DNA of 64,000 nt from positions 159,501 through 223,500 of the forward strand of contig JAEMWC010000347.1 in NCBI GenBank assembly GCA_016490735.1, read 5' to 3'. The position numbers and the translations under genes are program-made. Shown here piece after piece: positions 53,961-64,000 of this stretch (positions are counted from its first letter, which is position 1; each line of letters opens with the position of its first letter). Origin of the DNA: Pachyseris speciosa (Eukaryota; Cnidaria; Anthozoa; Scleractinia; Pachyseridae). Below the pieces are notes generated by a model. It saw nothing but the letters and a program-made list of their open reading frames with translations. It searched no databases and was not told where the DNA came from.

Positions 53961-55298
53961 GTCCATTATCCCTTCTAAACATCACTGAAGAAAAACAAAG
54001 TGGTCTTAGTAGTACCTTTAGTGTTAAATGCAGAGTCTGTGGTCACTTAAATGAAGTGAAATCCTCTGGAGAACACAGGGCTGGAAGCCGTGGTCCTCTT
54101 GTAAGTGATATCAATACCAGAGCAGCTTTAGGATCCCTACATGCTGGTATGGGAAATACACACCTGAATAATTTACTTTCAACATTGAACATACCAACTA
54201 TGAATCATCGTCTGTTTAAACAAAGAGAAAGAGAAATTGGAAATGCTGTGGAGAAAGTTGCCAGAGAAAGCTGCAAAATTAATTTGAATTTAGAAAAAAC
54301 AATGGCTGAGAAATCTTCTGGACCAACTGATGGTGGCATTGTAGGAATTGCAGTGTCATATGATATGGGCTGGCAGTAAAGGGGAAGGGGGCACAATTCT
54401 TCAACTGGTCATGGGGCTGCAATGGGGCTTGCTACTGGAAAGGTTGTCAGTTATTCCACCAGATGCAAGTCATGCAGGGTATGTAGCCACAACAATTAAC
54501 TGGGAGAGAAAAGAAACACGACTGTCGGAAAAATCACTGTGGGTCATCAAAGTCAATGGAAAGGGATGTTGCATGTGAACTGTGGAGTAAAGCTCCTCAA
54601 TCTGGAGTCAAATTTTCAATTTATGTTGGGGATGATGACTCAACAACCTTAGGAGACATCAAAAACAAAGTCCCCTATGGTGTTGAGAAATGGTCTGACA
54701 TTGTTCATGTCAAGCGATCCCTAAATTCTAGACTTTATAACCTTAAGCACCGTTTCAAAGGATTGAACTGCTCAACTTTGAGTCAAAAGGTTATAAACTA
54801 CTTGACTAAATGCTTCAGTTACTGTATAAACCAACATGCAGGAGATTCCAAGGCTCTCAAGTAAGGCCTAAAGTGCATCATTCCCCATGCATTCGGTGAG
54901 CACACATGTTGTGATGTCTCATGGTGTGGCTATAAACAAAATGCTGCAACTTATAACCACAGAGACTTACCAAATGGGAAAGATCTTTATGGAGAACCCT
55001 TAAAAAGGCACTAACTGAGATATTCAATGAATATTCAACTGACATTGTGGTCAATAAACTGACTCCCTGTGCAAATTCCCAGAGAAATGAGAGTCTTAAC
55101 AGCACCATAGGTGCCAAAAATCCCAAAACACATTTTTATGGTGGTAGCGAAAGTAATGACTTCAGGGTTGCATGTGACAAATATTGGTTACAACTACACT
55201 GGAAAAACATTAGAAGCACTCAATATTGAACCTGGTTTTTACCACAACAAACATGTCATGGCAATGGACAAGAAAATAAATTATGACAAAGAAAGAAA
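53961..55298 (+). pseudogene. Mutator-like transposase domain (exon 3)
   Basis: Enters in phase 1 after TTTGGTCCCACAG. In order: PLSLLNITEEKQSGLSSTF, a CRVCGH zinc motif, NTRAALGSLHAGMG, STLNIPTMNHRLFKQRERE, VGIAVSYDMGWQ, then after a frameshift near 54376 STGHGAAMGLATGKVVSY, GDDDSTT, VEKWSDIVHVKRSLNSRLYN, PHAFGEH and NSQRNESLNSTIGAKNPK. This order fits the Pfam Mutator-like transposase domain. Acidic residues at SYD, GDDD and NES are candidate catalytic positions. Several frameshifts make it inactive. Confidence 0.8.
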
Positions 55299-55745
55299 CA
55301 GGGGCACCCAACGAACCAAATCAACCAAAAGCTGTAGAAAGGCATTTTTAAGTACCTTATGGTGTTTGAAGTCTGTTTAAAGCGATGTTTTCATTAGCTA
55401 GAATAAGCTCATCTGTTCGGATTTCCTAGCTGAAATTTTAATTGCGCGAAAATGTTAGGGAACAAAATCTTCCTTTGAGAAAATGCAAGCTGAAATGAAC
55501 TTTCCACAAACTTTCTAGGGAACGATTTTCTTTCCGAAAATGGTAGCTGACGTTTTTGTCTGCCAAAAACAGCAATTACGACCTTTCCGAAAAACTTAGG
55601 GGCTATGATTTCTCAATTGCGAATCTTTTAGGCTACGTTTTAGTTACGAAAATCCGAGTGCACTCTTAAATCGACGCCAAAAACCCAAGGTGAATTACCC
55701 TCCACCGAACAGATATCTACCGAAACTTGTCGTTGGGTGCCCCTG
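55299..55745. mobile_element. 447-bp MITE inside the transposase-exonuclease ORF
   Basis: CAGGGGCACCCAACGA at 55299 is inverted at 55730-55745. AAAGAAA flanks both sides (55292-55298, 55746-55752). Setting it aside joins the transposase frame to the exonuclease frame. Confidence 0.78.
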
Positions 55746-55752
55746 AAAGAAA

Positions 55753-56953
55753 GATAAAAAGGGAATTTAAGATCAGGTGAAACCAATTAACTCGACAAAA
55801 AAATTCACAAACACTCAGAAAGGAAGCAAATGAAGGTACCACATATGGATCTTCAGTGGGTCTAAATTTAGATACATCAGAACTTAGAACAGACTCTCAG
55901 TTTCATCTGCCTGCTAATGTATCAGTGAACGAATTAAAAAAATATGAAGAAATAGTACCACCCCACACACCAAGACCGAATGCAGATCCCTTGGCATATG
56001 ATACAACAAAAAAGTTCAACTTCATTGTATTTGACACAGAGACAACATGTACGGGAAAGCTGGCTGAGCTATGTCAACTGTCTGCTGTGAGTGAAGATGG
56101 AAGAAAGGAATTCACCACTTTCATTCTCCCAAAAAGTAACATCAGCTTTGGGGCCTCCCTTGTGAACTGCTTAACTGTCAAGAACATTAAAGGTACAAGA
56201 ACATTATGTAAAGCCAATAGTCCGGTCCAAAGTGTAAGCACAGAGGATGCACTTCGTGAGTTCCTACTTTACCTAAAGCAAGTACAAGCTTCTAGAGGTA
56301 ACAATTCTGTAACTGTTCTTATTGGCCATAATTCTGCAACCTTCGATGTCCCTATTCTTCTACGAAACAGCGACACTAGCTTCAAAAATAACCTTACTGA
56401 AATGAACGTTTACTTTTCGGATAGTCAGCTTCTGATGAAAAGTCTAATCAAAGACAAACACCAAGCACTTCAACTTGAGAATGGTGGATTCTGCAAACCA
56501 AACCAAGGGAGCCTCTACACCCACCTTTTCAACGAACAGTTCGATGCTCACGATGCTTTGGAGGATGTCAGAGCACTAAGAAGAATCCTTTTTGACTCCC
56601 ATTTAAGCCTGAGCAAAAAAACCATCGTTGAGAATTCCAGTGTCACCAGCGTTTCACAAGCGGTTGAAAAAATGCTCTACCTTGATCGACGCCATGAGCT
56701 TCTTCTCACATTTAGCAACAAATTGTTCGATGCAAGTGACGACAATGGCCCGATTAAAAGATCCATGGCTCAGAACATCGCCGGTAGTGGTCTCTCGTAC
56801 GACGATCTCCGTAAACTTTACTCGACTGTTGGTAAAAGGGCAGTTGTCGCCATTCTGTCGAATCCACCTTCCACCTCATTATCCAAGACACGTACAAAAA
56901 GAATACTTGCCGCCATCGTCGCGCACTTCGATGAAAAGAGCCACGAAGAATAA
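55753..56953 (+). pseudogene. DEDDh 3'-5' exonuclease domain, C-terminal part of the transposase protein
   Basis: From 55856 365 codons are open. ExoI motif FIVFDTETTCTGKLAELCQL gives D and E, ExoII VLIGHNSATFDVPIL gives the second D, and ExoIII HDALEDVRAL gives H and the last D, so all DEDDh residues are present. This is the DnaQ/TREX-like fold that degrades DNA or RNA from 3' ends. The segment before it (KEANEGTTYGSSVGLNL) is the usual end of the transposase proteins, with a single TGA between. The C-terminal ~120 residues have no known domain. Confidence 0.85.
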
Positions 56954-57059
56954 GAATAAATGTTCCTTGTAACTTTTACTTACAGTTGCAGTTCAACATT
57001 CCACTATAAAACGTCTCACCACCTCCTGTTCTTTGTCGCGAAACACATGTCAGAATCAA

Positions 57060-57756
57060 CGCAGTTGACATGACATGTGTTACGTTCCGCGAGCAGTTTA
57101 CTCAATTGCACGCTTTCCCTTGATGTTAAAACGGTCGTTAGTCATGCCAAACGTTGTGAAGGAATCCCGTAAAGTTAGCCGAAACGTTCTACGAAACATC
57201 AAAAGGAACAATTTTGAACTAAATCCACCGTACGTAGTGAAATCAACATTGCGCGTGGACTGCATACAAAGCTACGGTAGGTGCCTGCGCGTTTACGCGT
57301 AATGGTTAGCGGCAGTCAGCTCAGCGCATGAGCAAATGTCGATCTTTTAGAATCCAGATTTTGAAATGCGCGAAAACGCGCGTGGAAAATGCTCAACTCA
57401 CGAAGGTTTTTGCAAGAAAGCGAACCCGGTGACCCCCTTTTTTTATTGTTTCAACATTTTTGTCTTGTAAAGAGGAAACGTCACACAAAGTTCAAGAAAA
57501 TTCTATCAGAGAAATTTTACATTACTAATAAATTGCCTTTTCACGCGTTTTTAAAAATCCGCTTGATAAAAAATTTTTAAAAACGTTTTGCAGTTTCCTT
57601 TTCAAATGGCAAAAGTAATCACATGAAAAAAATAGGGGGTCACCGAGTTAGTTTTCAAATTATAAGTGCCAGAAGTTTAAATGCAGCTCTGAATAACGAT
57701 CAAGTACCGTTGCCATGGTAACAGCTGATGACGTAACAGTTGTTATTTTTGGTCAA
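57060..57756. other. 3' non-coding part of the TTAA-type element
   Basis: Includes GGTGACCCCCTTTTTT near 57427, also found in the TTAA element at 60671 (about 60837). No gene. Confidence 0.5.
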
Positions 57757-57875
57757 CAACTAAATGTATAATTTAATCTTTCAAAAGTTTTCTTATGGCC
57801 TTGATTTGCCTTTGTGGTTTTTTCTTTCAAAGTTAACGTTGTGAAAAAGCTGAAAACTGGTACCAGCCACCTTAA

Positions 57876-59188
57876 GCTCTCACGTTACGTTGATTTTTGC
57901 TTCTGATGATCGTGGACGTATTTCGAAAACCTTCTCGCATTGTTCCGTCACGGCTCTTGCCATAGCTTTATACCGTTTCCTTCATTTCTCGTTCGAAAGA
58001 CAGCATAACGAAGCTCAGTGGCCGCCATTTTGAAAAGCGTGGTTGTTTGACTGTGTTTTGACACGTGACACACAGATTCTAACATGGATTCTCATTGGCT
58101 GAAACACGAGTCGGGCCTGTCCTTAAATTTAGGGATATTCCGGACTGCTGAATGTCACTTGGCACTTACTTCGAGTTCATAAATCTCTTGCAAGAGATTT
58201 CTGATTAGCACCTGTTTCCCAGCGGTCGTATCCTGATCAACCTGAAATTTCAATATGAATGCATAATGCCTCCTGCGCTACTTAGTTCCTGCAGTTCCTT
58301 CTTAAGTTCTTTAAGTTCTTACTTTAAAGCTTAGGAACTTAAAAGTTCCTAAGCTACTTAAGCTCCTTAATTCCTACTTAATCCTGGCAGGTTACATAGC
58401 CTGAGGCATGTATACCGTGTTGACCTGAGTTACCTAACCAGCTGCTCATCGCCCTTTCGTTTCGTCTTTATAGATGTCAGTATAAGGTTCTGTAAATAAA
58501 AAAAATAACAGGAAAACAGTGCTTCAAATCAGACCCTCTCGAGTTTCGTTGATTGTTTATCGTATTTGTAACAAAGTTTGAACGTCATACTATAAGACCC
58601 CCTTAGATGTTTTACTAAAAGTGAGAAGGGGGGATTAAAACTCTAATTTCTCAAGAGAATTTGATGATGGACTGGGTACGTCATGCATATATTGTCATAT
58701 GGAAGCTGGTCAAGTAACTATACTTGACTCATTTGAATTCACTTTCTGGTCGTTTGTGAAAATTGCTCTAAATAACTGTTTTGGGTCATTAATGCTGGTT
58801 CCCGAGCTCATCATCAAGAGCTGCATGCATGTTTACAAAGACTTTAAAATGCGATGTGAATAAGTTTGTGACGTCAAATCAAGAATATACCCAAGCCCCT
58901 TCTGACTCGGTCGTGGGGCAGACGATGGCCAGATTTTACAACTTTAACACCCTAGAAAAGTCAAAATAACTAGTCAAGATTTAGTAAAAAAAAAAAAGGC
59001 GCAATGCGTTTCAAACAGGTGCAAAGATTTATTTTAGCGAAAAAAAAAAAATGGGTTTAGGTGCACTTTAAATCTTGCCAATTTTAAAGAAGTGCTTATT
59101 GGCACTGTGAATGTAACAAACTTTGTTGATCGCATCAAGCTGCTCACAGTTTGTTGTTCATGGAAAACTGTTGATGCCGGATTGAAGC
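57876..59188. other. Flank without a supported gene
   Basis: Contains the right end of the 12.7-kb interval (to 58147) and a minus-strand ATGGCGGCCACTGAG at about 58032, a possible first exon with a GTATAAAG donor but too short to call. TTAAGTTCCT-type low complexity lies near 58280-58380. Confidence 0.4.
58329..58354. repeat. Perfect 12-bp hairpin
   Basis: GCTTAGGAACTT and AAGTTCCTAAGC are separated by AA. Confidence 0.9.
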
Positions 59189-59392
59189 CTGGCGTGCGTT
59201 TCTCGAAACCCCGGAAACTTTTCGGGTCTATTTCGCGTGCCACAGTTCCTTCATATCTTAAAAACGAAGACGTATCCGGTCGTGAAATTTTGCAACAAAT
59301 TTTCCCTCTCGTATCTTGAAATCATAGTTAAAGGCCAGCTTTTTAGAATAGATAATGATAGTTTACGGGCCTTTCGAGAAACGGCCCCTGGT
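59189..59392. mobile_element. MITE, CGTTTCTCGAAA family, copy 2
   Basis: CGTTTCTCGAAACCCCGGAA and the inverse GGCCTTTCGAGAAACGGCCC bound ~200 bases. Related to 13414-13645. Confidence 0.6.
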
Positions 59393-59460
59393 CAGAGACT
59401 TGTAAGAAAATAGTAAATTGTTTGGGGGAGCCTTTTCCGCTAAAAGATAGGTGGAAATTC

Positions 59461-59661
59461 TCAGGACGCAACAGGGGCAGATTCTTGCTGTTTGGCTGCT
59501 TGCTTGAGGTTGCTGATAAACATTGAGCAGACTGAGCTCTTGTTTGTTTCTCCTTTTTTTCCAAACTTTCTCTTTAATTTGGAAGCAGAAGAGCTGTTTT
59601 CTAAGGATTCGGTTGAAAAAAGGTTTGTCCCGACTGCTGGTTTGCGCGGTAAGATTTTCAT
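59461..59661 (-). CDS. Possible minus-strand coding exon, unknown
   Basis: 66 codons, Ser/Lys-rich (FSTESLENSSSASKLKRKFG) with a natural-looking composition, ending in a stop at 59461. No domain. Splice signals upstream are weak (CCAGCAG). It could be chance. Confidence 0.22.
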   Translation of the reverse strand: MKILPRKPAVGTNLFSTESLENSSSASKLKRKFGKKGETNKSSVCSMFISNLKQAAKQQESAPVAS

Positions 59662-60134
59662 TTAATTATTGCACTAGTTTGGAGCTGATATGTTGTTTTC
59701 ATTTCATTTCTATAATATTACTTTGCTGGAGAAGTGCATTGTCATGCCTGACTCAGACGTTTTTCCCTTTTCACTTCATACGTAACAAACACTTTTGCAC
59801 TGGTATTTCTTTAAAGGATGGCAAAACCTGCAGGTTTAAAATTTGAAATTGGCATGGAATTTGTAAATGGGAAAAAGTGTTCAGTTTCCATGCTTTCACT
59901 TTTACCAGCTTTTTAGGGCTAAAATTTGAGGTATTCAAACCTTCTATGCAATGAACTAGAATAAAGCCAATCTGTTGAACTGTTCTTTCATAACATTCGA
60001 AAGATTGATGGTAGGTATAGGCAAAACACATCCATTTTTGACAAAATGAAACTTTGAAGATTTTGTCTCTCTGTAAATTACAACCAGAGTCAGTCCACAG
60101 GTTTAGGTGTTCACGACATAGATCAGTACAAACA

Positions 60135-60513
60135 TACCTTAAAAGCTCTATTAAGCCCCCCGTTTGGAAGTCGGTTTTTGTAATAAGCCCCCATCCTCTC
60201 TAATAAGCCTCCCCCTTTTTTGGGACACGAGATTTTGTAATTAGTCCCACTTATTCCCTCTTACGAAATCCACTTCATGCGGCCCAGTTGGTTTGTTTTA
60301 AACAAATATACAGCTCTGTATCAAATACCAAAGTTTTCACTGCAGTTGTTGAGTTTTGTACAAAAACTATTTTTAGACGTAAACGGCGTGTTTAAGATTT
60401 GAAATAAGCCCCTTCCCCCCTCCTTTCTAATAAGCCCCCTCTCTAATAAGCCCCCCGTTAATGAGGCTTGAAATTAAATAAGCCCCCGGGGGATTAATAG
60501 AGCTTTTACGGTA
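60135..60513. mobile_element. 379-bp MITE, AAAAGCTCTATTAA ends
   Basis: TACCTTAAAAGCTCTATTAA at the left is inverted at the right (TTAATAGAGCTTTTACGGTA). The interior is built of repeated TAATAAGCCCCC units. Confidence 0.85.
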
Positions 60514-60670
60514 ATGTGTAAAAAATTGTTTCTTGCCTCACTAACTTTGTTTTGAAATCCAGTGACTCAAAGTGATCACAGGTTTTGTTTGGAAAAAGTA
60601 CCTATTTGTACAAAAACGTGTTCAACGATAACAATACTCTCGTTTAAGGCCGCCGGCGCAGGACATTTAA

Positions 60671-61324
60671 GGTGATTCCTCTCAATTGCATGGCGCATCC
60701 TTACTGCGCATAATTTATGGCGTCATTTAGCGCGCGCTCGTGCGCGCGTGCACTAGAAACATTGCGAATTTGCCTTGACATTGAGCTTTTTCAGCTGAAA
60801 TTTTAACTTTGTCGTCGTGTTGTAAAGAAACGAGCACGGTGACCCCCTTTTTTATTGGTGTAATGTACTTGTAATAGGCACAAGACAAACATATTTTAAG
60901 GAGAAAAAACGTTTTATAGTACAAGTTGGATAATTTATATATAAATGGGGTGAAACTCTGCGTTTGGAGCCAGGAAGGAGTTTGAGATGATGACGAAGTG
61001 GTCCAATTTCCTCACAACATTTGCAAGATCGGGCAATTTGAAATCACAATACTAAAAGAACATAGCCCAGAAAAACAATTAGGCTCTAGTTTTCACTACT
61101 ATTCATAGTTTTTGCTACATAATAACAGCTTCCTTCAGTTGTTCATGCGTCGAACATTTCTCGCACAACTCCGTAAAAACACTTTGAACAACGAGTATGC
61201 AGGGCTAAAACAAGCACAGCGACCCCATCTTTTAATTGCATTTTCTCAATGTCCTATGCATGACTATCAATTGTGCCAAGTCTGAAAAAAATCTTAATAG
61301 TACATCCTTTTCAGGGGAATTACC
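60671..61324. mobile_element. TTAA-flanked element, GGTGATTCC ends
   Basis: TTAA-GGTGATTCC at 60667 and GGAATTACC-TTAA at 61316-61328 form short inverted ends. It shares GGTGACCCCCTTTTTTATTG with the TTAA-type element ending at 57871, so it is probably a non-autonomous relative. Confidence 0.6.
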
Positions 61325-61328
61325 TTAA

Positions 61329-63109
61329 AATCAATACGTATGTATTTAGTAAAAGAGAAGCACGAACCGTGACGAGATTCCGACGATGCACGGAATATTC
61401 ATGAGAAGAGTTTTTACATTCTAAATTTAATCAATACAATGTGTGTTCGGCGTGTTGCTAATTTCACGTGTGATTGAATCTCGAAATTTGAACTTCTTAC
61501 ACATTTTCGAATACGTCAGCGGACTCGTTCGACCTTCGGAGAAGGAAAATTAAATTACTGTAATTTTGTGTCCGAGTTTTCGTTACGGATATAGAACTTC
61601 AGGAACTGATACAGCAGGGAGTTAAACTTAGTATGCTATACTGTGATGTGACGTAAACAAACTTTACGAAGATCAGACGCTTTAAACAGTTTCAGTCATA
61701 TGGAAGCCAATAACTTTCAACGAGTCTTGAAACTGAGATATCTGTTTCTGTCACATTACAGAAGAGGTAATAAAACGTTTTACTTTACTGCGCTTCTCAA
61801 TCAGAAAAATAGGACATAAACATTGATTTTCCCTGTTCTAACTCAAGCAGCCTAAAATATCACGGTAAATCGCGATCCGCCTATAAAACGACAATCAAGG
61901 TGTAATTCCATCATCCACGAAGATCCCTGCCAAATTTCAGTGGAATCGACCCTCAAAATTCAGAGATTTGAAGCTTGAAAATGAACCACCTACGCCAAAA
62001 ATTCGGTTAATGAATTTATTCATAGGCAAGTGTCCTGCGCGACCTTAAGCCACTGTAGGTTTTGGCAACATCAACGACTGCGACCTTTTAATTTTTAACT
62101 GAGGAAGGAAGAAGAAGGCAAAAGCTTAACATCGCCATATTGCATTTACACATAGCTTCGCGTTCAATTGTTCACCTCTAAATGCGATTGATAAAAGCCG
62201 GTCAGTAGTTGTACTGGCCCACAAGGAACCATGTTGACAGGTACTCATCAAACGAATCACCATGGCAACCGGGACTGTGAATGAGATGCATAGGGTTTCG
62301 ATTGGTAGATGTTTAAAAGGGGACGACGTAACAAGGGATTTGAAAACTAGTCCCGCCCACTGGAAGTGGAGTCGTCACGTCAGACACCGGACGTGACACA
62401 CAATATAGAGGAAAAAAACAACCTTCTAATAGGAAAACACCTAGAAAGTGACAAACGGGAACGTGTGCGGGGTCCTGGTGACCACCCGTCCCTGGTGCAG
62501 CAAAGAAAAGATATTTACAAGTCCATTGTCTCGAATTTATAGTCGCGAGTGCACGATGAGAAGATGGGTGTATACCACGTTACCCGGGAATGGGGGATAT
62601 CCCTGTTTAAGGGCGCGAGTTGCCAATGGGAGGAGTGTATGTCACGTTAGGGGGATGGGGAGGTACCTCTCTTCATAGTCTTTATAGTATCAACCACACC
62701 ATTTTTAACAGCCACTCATCAAATAACGTCACAATACAAAAGACATTGACAAGAAGCAAAGGTTTTTCGTAGACCGGAAGTTAGGGTTAGGGGATTGGAA
62801 TAACCAGGACAACGAACCCTACCCAGTGGAATTTGGCCATGGCAACTGTCACACAAAAACAATCCACGCAATATTTTTTCCGAAATAAAGTTTAATGACA
62901 ACCTACCTCAAAAAGGCTGACGTAAGAAGCGGGAACTTGTGGAGTCCTAGTTACACGCCCATCCCTTTTCTTCTTTGTATAGTGAAAAAGTTATGCACAA
63001 AAAAGAGGTGGTGGTAGCTAAGGAAACCCGAACTGACAGTACGACTAATGAAGGCGACCGTCCATAGTCGGTACCATCGATGCCGATCAGCCCTTTGAAC
63101 AAATCATAT
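61329..63109. other. Long stretch without a recognised gene
   Basis: Nothing supported. From about 62440 the sequence becomes richer in GGG/CCC runs. Frames at 62448-62678 and 62719-62901 show no similarity. Confidence 0.45.
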
Positions 63110-63600
63110 TTACAAGTCCTCATCGATTAGGAGGTCCGCCACGTTGCCGTAACCCTCGTCTGTCTAAGATCGGTAGCCGAAGGGATCCGTCATGTACGCG
63201 ATAGGATCGAAGGCACGTTTCGAGTAGACCAATCTGTAGTCTTTGTGGTGGCGCGGGTGGACAACCGATAAGCCTTGCAATCGCAATGAATCGAGTGGCT
63301 CTGATTGACACTGGTGGGCCTCCGAGCGTCCAAAGGATGTTGCAGCTCGTCTGTGTTTTGACGTAGGACCTCAGAGTTGAGTTGGGCGTGGCCTTCACTA
63401 TTGAAAGAGAAGCCACGCACCTTGTAGTGAGCCTTGCCGTTCGCCGCCTTCTACTCATACATTTTCGGCCCTCCCTAACAGAATTCCACAATGCGGTCGT
63501 CGCAATCTTACTCGCAGGTGAAGTCACCCAGAAAGTCATCCAACCTTAGGGTCTGTTGATCAATACGCCCTCTTTCTCCTCGAACAAGTCTATGTCCGGC
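63110..63600 (-). pseudogene. Relic of a family B DNA polymerase-like C-terminus (Maverick/Polinton- or adintovirus-type)
   Basis: Read on the minus strand, blocks appear in order: DDFLGDFT, a stop, RIVEF, a stop, GGPKMYE, then VRGFSFNSEGHAQLNSEV and QNTDELQHPLD, then a frame change and KDYRLVYSKRAFDP, ending at a stop at 63110. These are the consecutive C-terminal blocks of protein-primed type B polymerases found as old insertions in invertebrate genomes. At least three internal stops and a frameshift make it non-functional. The palm motifs are not in the window. The region is GC-richer than its surroundings. Confidence 0.5.
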
Positions 63601-63614
63601 AACCGTCAGAGCTC

Positions 63615-63722
63615 TCACTCACAAGAGCCTGTAAGATGATGTAGAAGTTCAGAATTATAGGCAGGATCTTGGCCATTCAGACCTTTGTAGACTAACAACA
63701 GTACTTTGAAAATGATTCTTAA
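63615..63722 (-). pseudogene. Short LINE C-terminal fragment
   Basis: The minus strand encodes FKVLLLVYKGLNGQDPAYNS, a widespread motif of LINE ORF2 C-termini (FK-LLL-YK-LNG-P-Y), then a stop. Only about 35 codons. It abuts the polymerase relic, so the two are unrelated insertions or a rearrangement. Confidence 0.6.
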
Positions 63723-63920
63723 ACCAGACGGGGAGTGGACGAATGACAACGTTAATTTCAAAACAAACAAACAAACAAAAAAACCGGTAGTGGTACCTCT
63801 GGACTTGTTGCCTGAGCGTCGTACCGTCACGATGAAGCCCGAGATTTCAACCCGCGCGTCGCTTATACCGGCTTGGAGTGCTTTGTCCTTCGCTGCTTTT
63901 TTCAGATACCCGCAGGCAGT

Positions 63921-63958
<38 letters not shown>

Positions 63959-64000
63959 AACCCCTTTCTTACTCGCAGCTGTGTTCTGCTCCGCTCCACC
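63723..64000. other. Right edge, nothing recognised
   Basis: Similar in composition to 63110-63600. On the minus strand about 60 open codons (63930-63750) contain YLKKAAKDKALQAG with no family recognised; it may continue beyond the window. Confidence 0.35.

Larger units (their letters stand above)
52704..57871 (+). mobile_element. TTAA-type transposon coding a Mutator-like transposase with exonuclease domain
   Basis: The right end is ACTGGTACCAGCCACC followed by TTAA (57872-57875), the inverse of TTAAGGTGGCTGGTACCAGT at 51656. The left end of this copy is lost or shared with the preceding deletion derivative. It carries three transposase exons and, in the same frame, a DEDDh exonuclease. TTAA target sites suggest a Kolobok- or piggyBac-like mode, while the protein domain resembles Mutator-like transposases. 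Confidence 0.68.
45452..58147. mobile_element. 12.7-kb interval with matching ~31-bp terminal inverted repeats
   Basis: CAGTCCGGGATATCCCTAAA at 45452 and its reverse complement ending at 58147 match over ~31 bases with one difference. CTGAA flanks both ends (45447-45451 and 58148-58152). It may be a single large or composite transposon that later received the TTAA element, SINEs and MITEs. Superfamily not determined. Confidence 0.6.

Noticed and set aside
62448..62901. Possible coding frames in the GGG/CCC-rich stretch
   Set aside because: Short, no similarity, no splice or start evidence.

Overview
The window is eukaryotic nuclear DNA, most likely from an anthozoan cnidarian such as a stony coral. 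Coding sequence is split by GT-AG and a few GC-AG introns. Only two host-type genes are visible. Almost everything else is transposable elements of the kinds common in coral and sea anemone genomes: CR1/L2-like LINEs, Penelope-like elements with GIY-YIG domains and hammerhead ribozymes, a Gypsy LTR element, an ISL2EU-type DNA transposon (THAP/DDE plus SWIM/YqaJ), TTAA-flanked elements with a Mutator-like transposase domain, tRNA-headed SINEs and many MITEs. The species assignment is inference; no species-specific gene is present.

Layout. 1-1790: a decayed LINE. 2670-30597: seven phase-compatible exons on the + strand that form the C-terminal end of a ubiquitin-specific protease (USP) plus a long unstructured tail. 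Its introns hold nested transposons, including a ~5.2 kb inverted repeat at 5695-10895 that carries a Penelope-like element and a 9-bp-TSD element in one arm only, while the other arm keeps both empty sites. 31.4-40.3 kb: a decayed Gypsy element split inside its pol region by a ~4.6 kb ISL2EU element, which itself carries two TTAA-flanked MITEs in an intron. 41211-43153: a complete three-exon ankyrin-repeat gene (about 250 aa). 45452-58147: a 12.7 kb interval bounded by ~31 bp terminal inverted repeats. It holds a broken GRPRYRI-type ORF, a Penelope relic with a hammerhead, SINEs, and a TTAA-type element whose transposase is continuous with a DEDDh exonuclease domain. 58-64 kb: MITEs, a long stretch with no recognisable gene, and a GC-richer end carrying a decayed family B DNA polymerase-like relic next to a LINE scrap.

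How it fits together. The two host genes are embedded in layered insertions. Relative ages can be read from target-site duplications, empty sites in duplicated arms, and reading frames that close up when an insertion is set aside. The most unusual signals are the transposase-exonuclease fusion and its adjacent internal-deletion derivative, the three hammerhead motifs tied to Penelope-like elements, and the long inverted repeat that preserves its own pre-insertion state.
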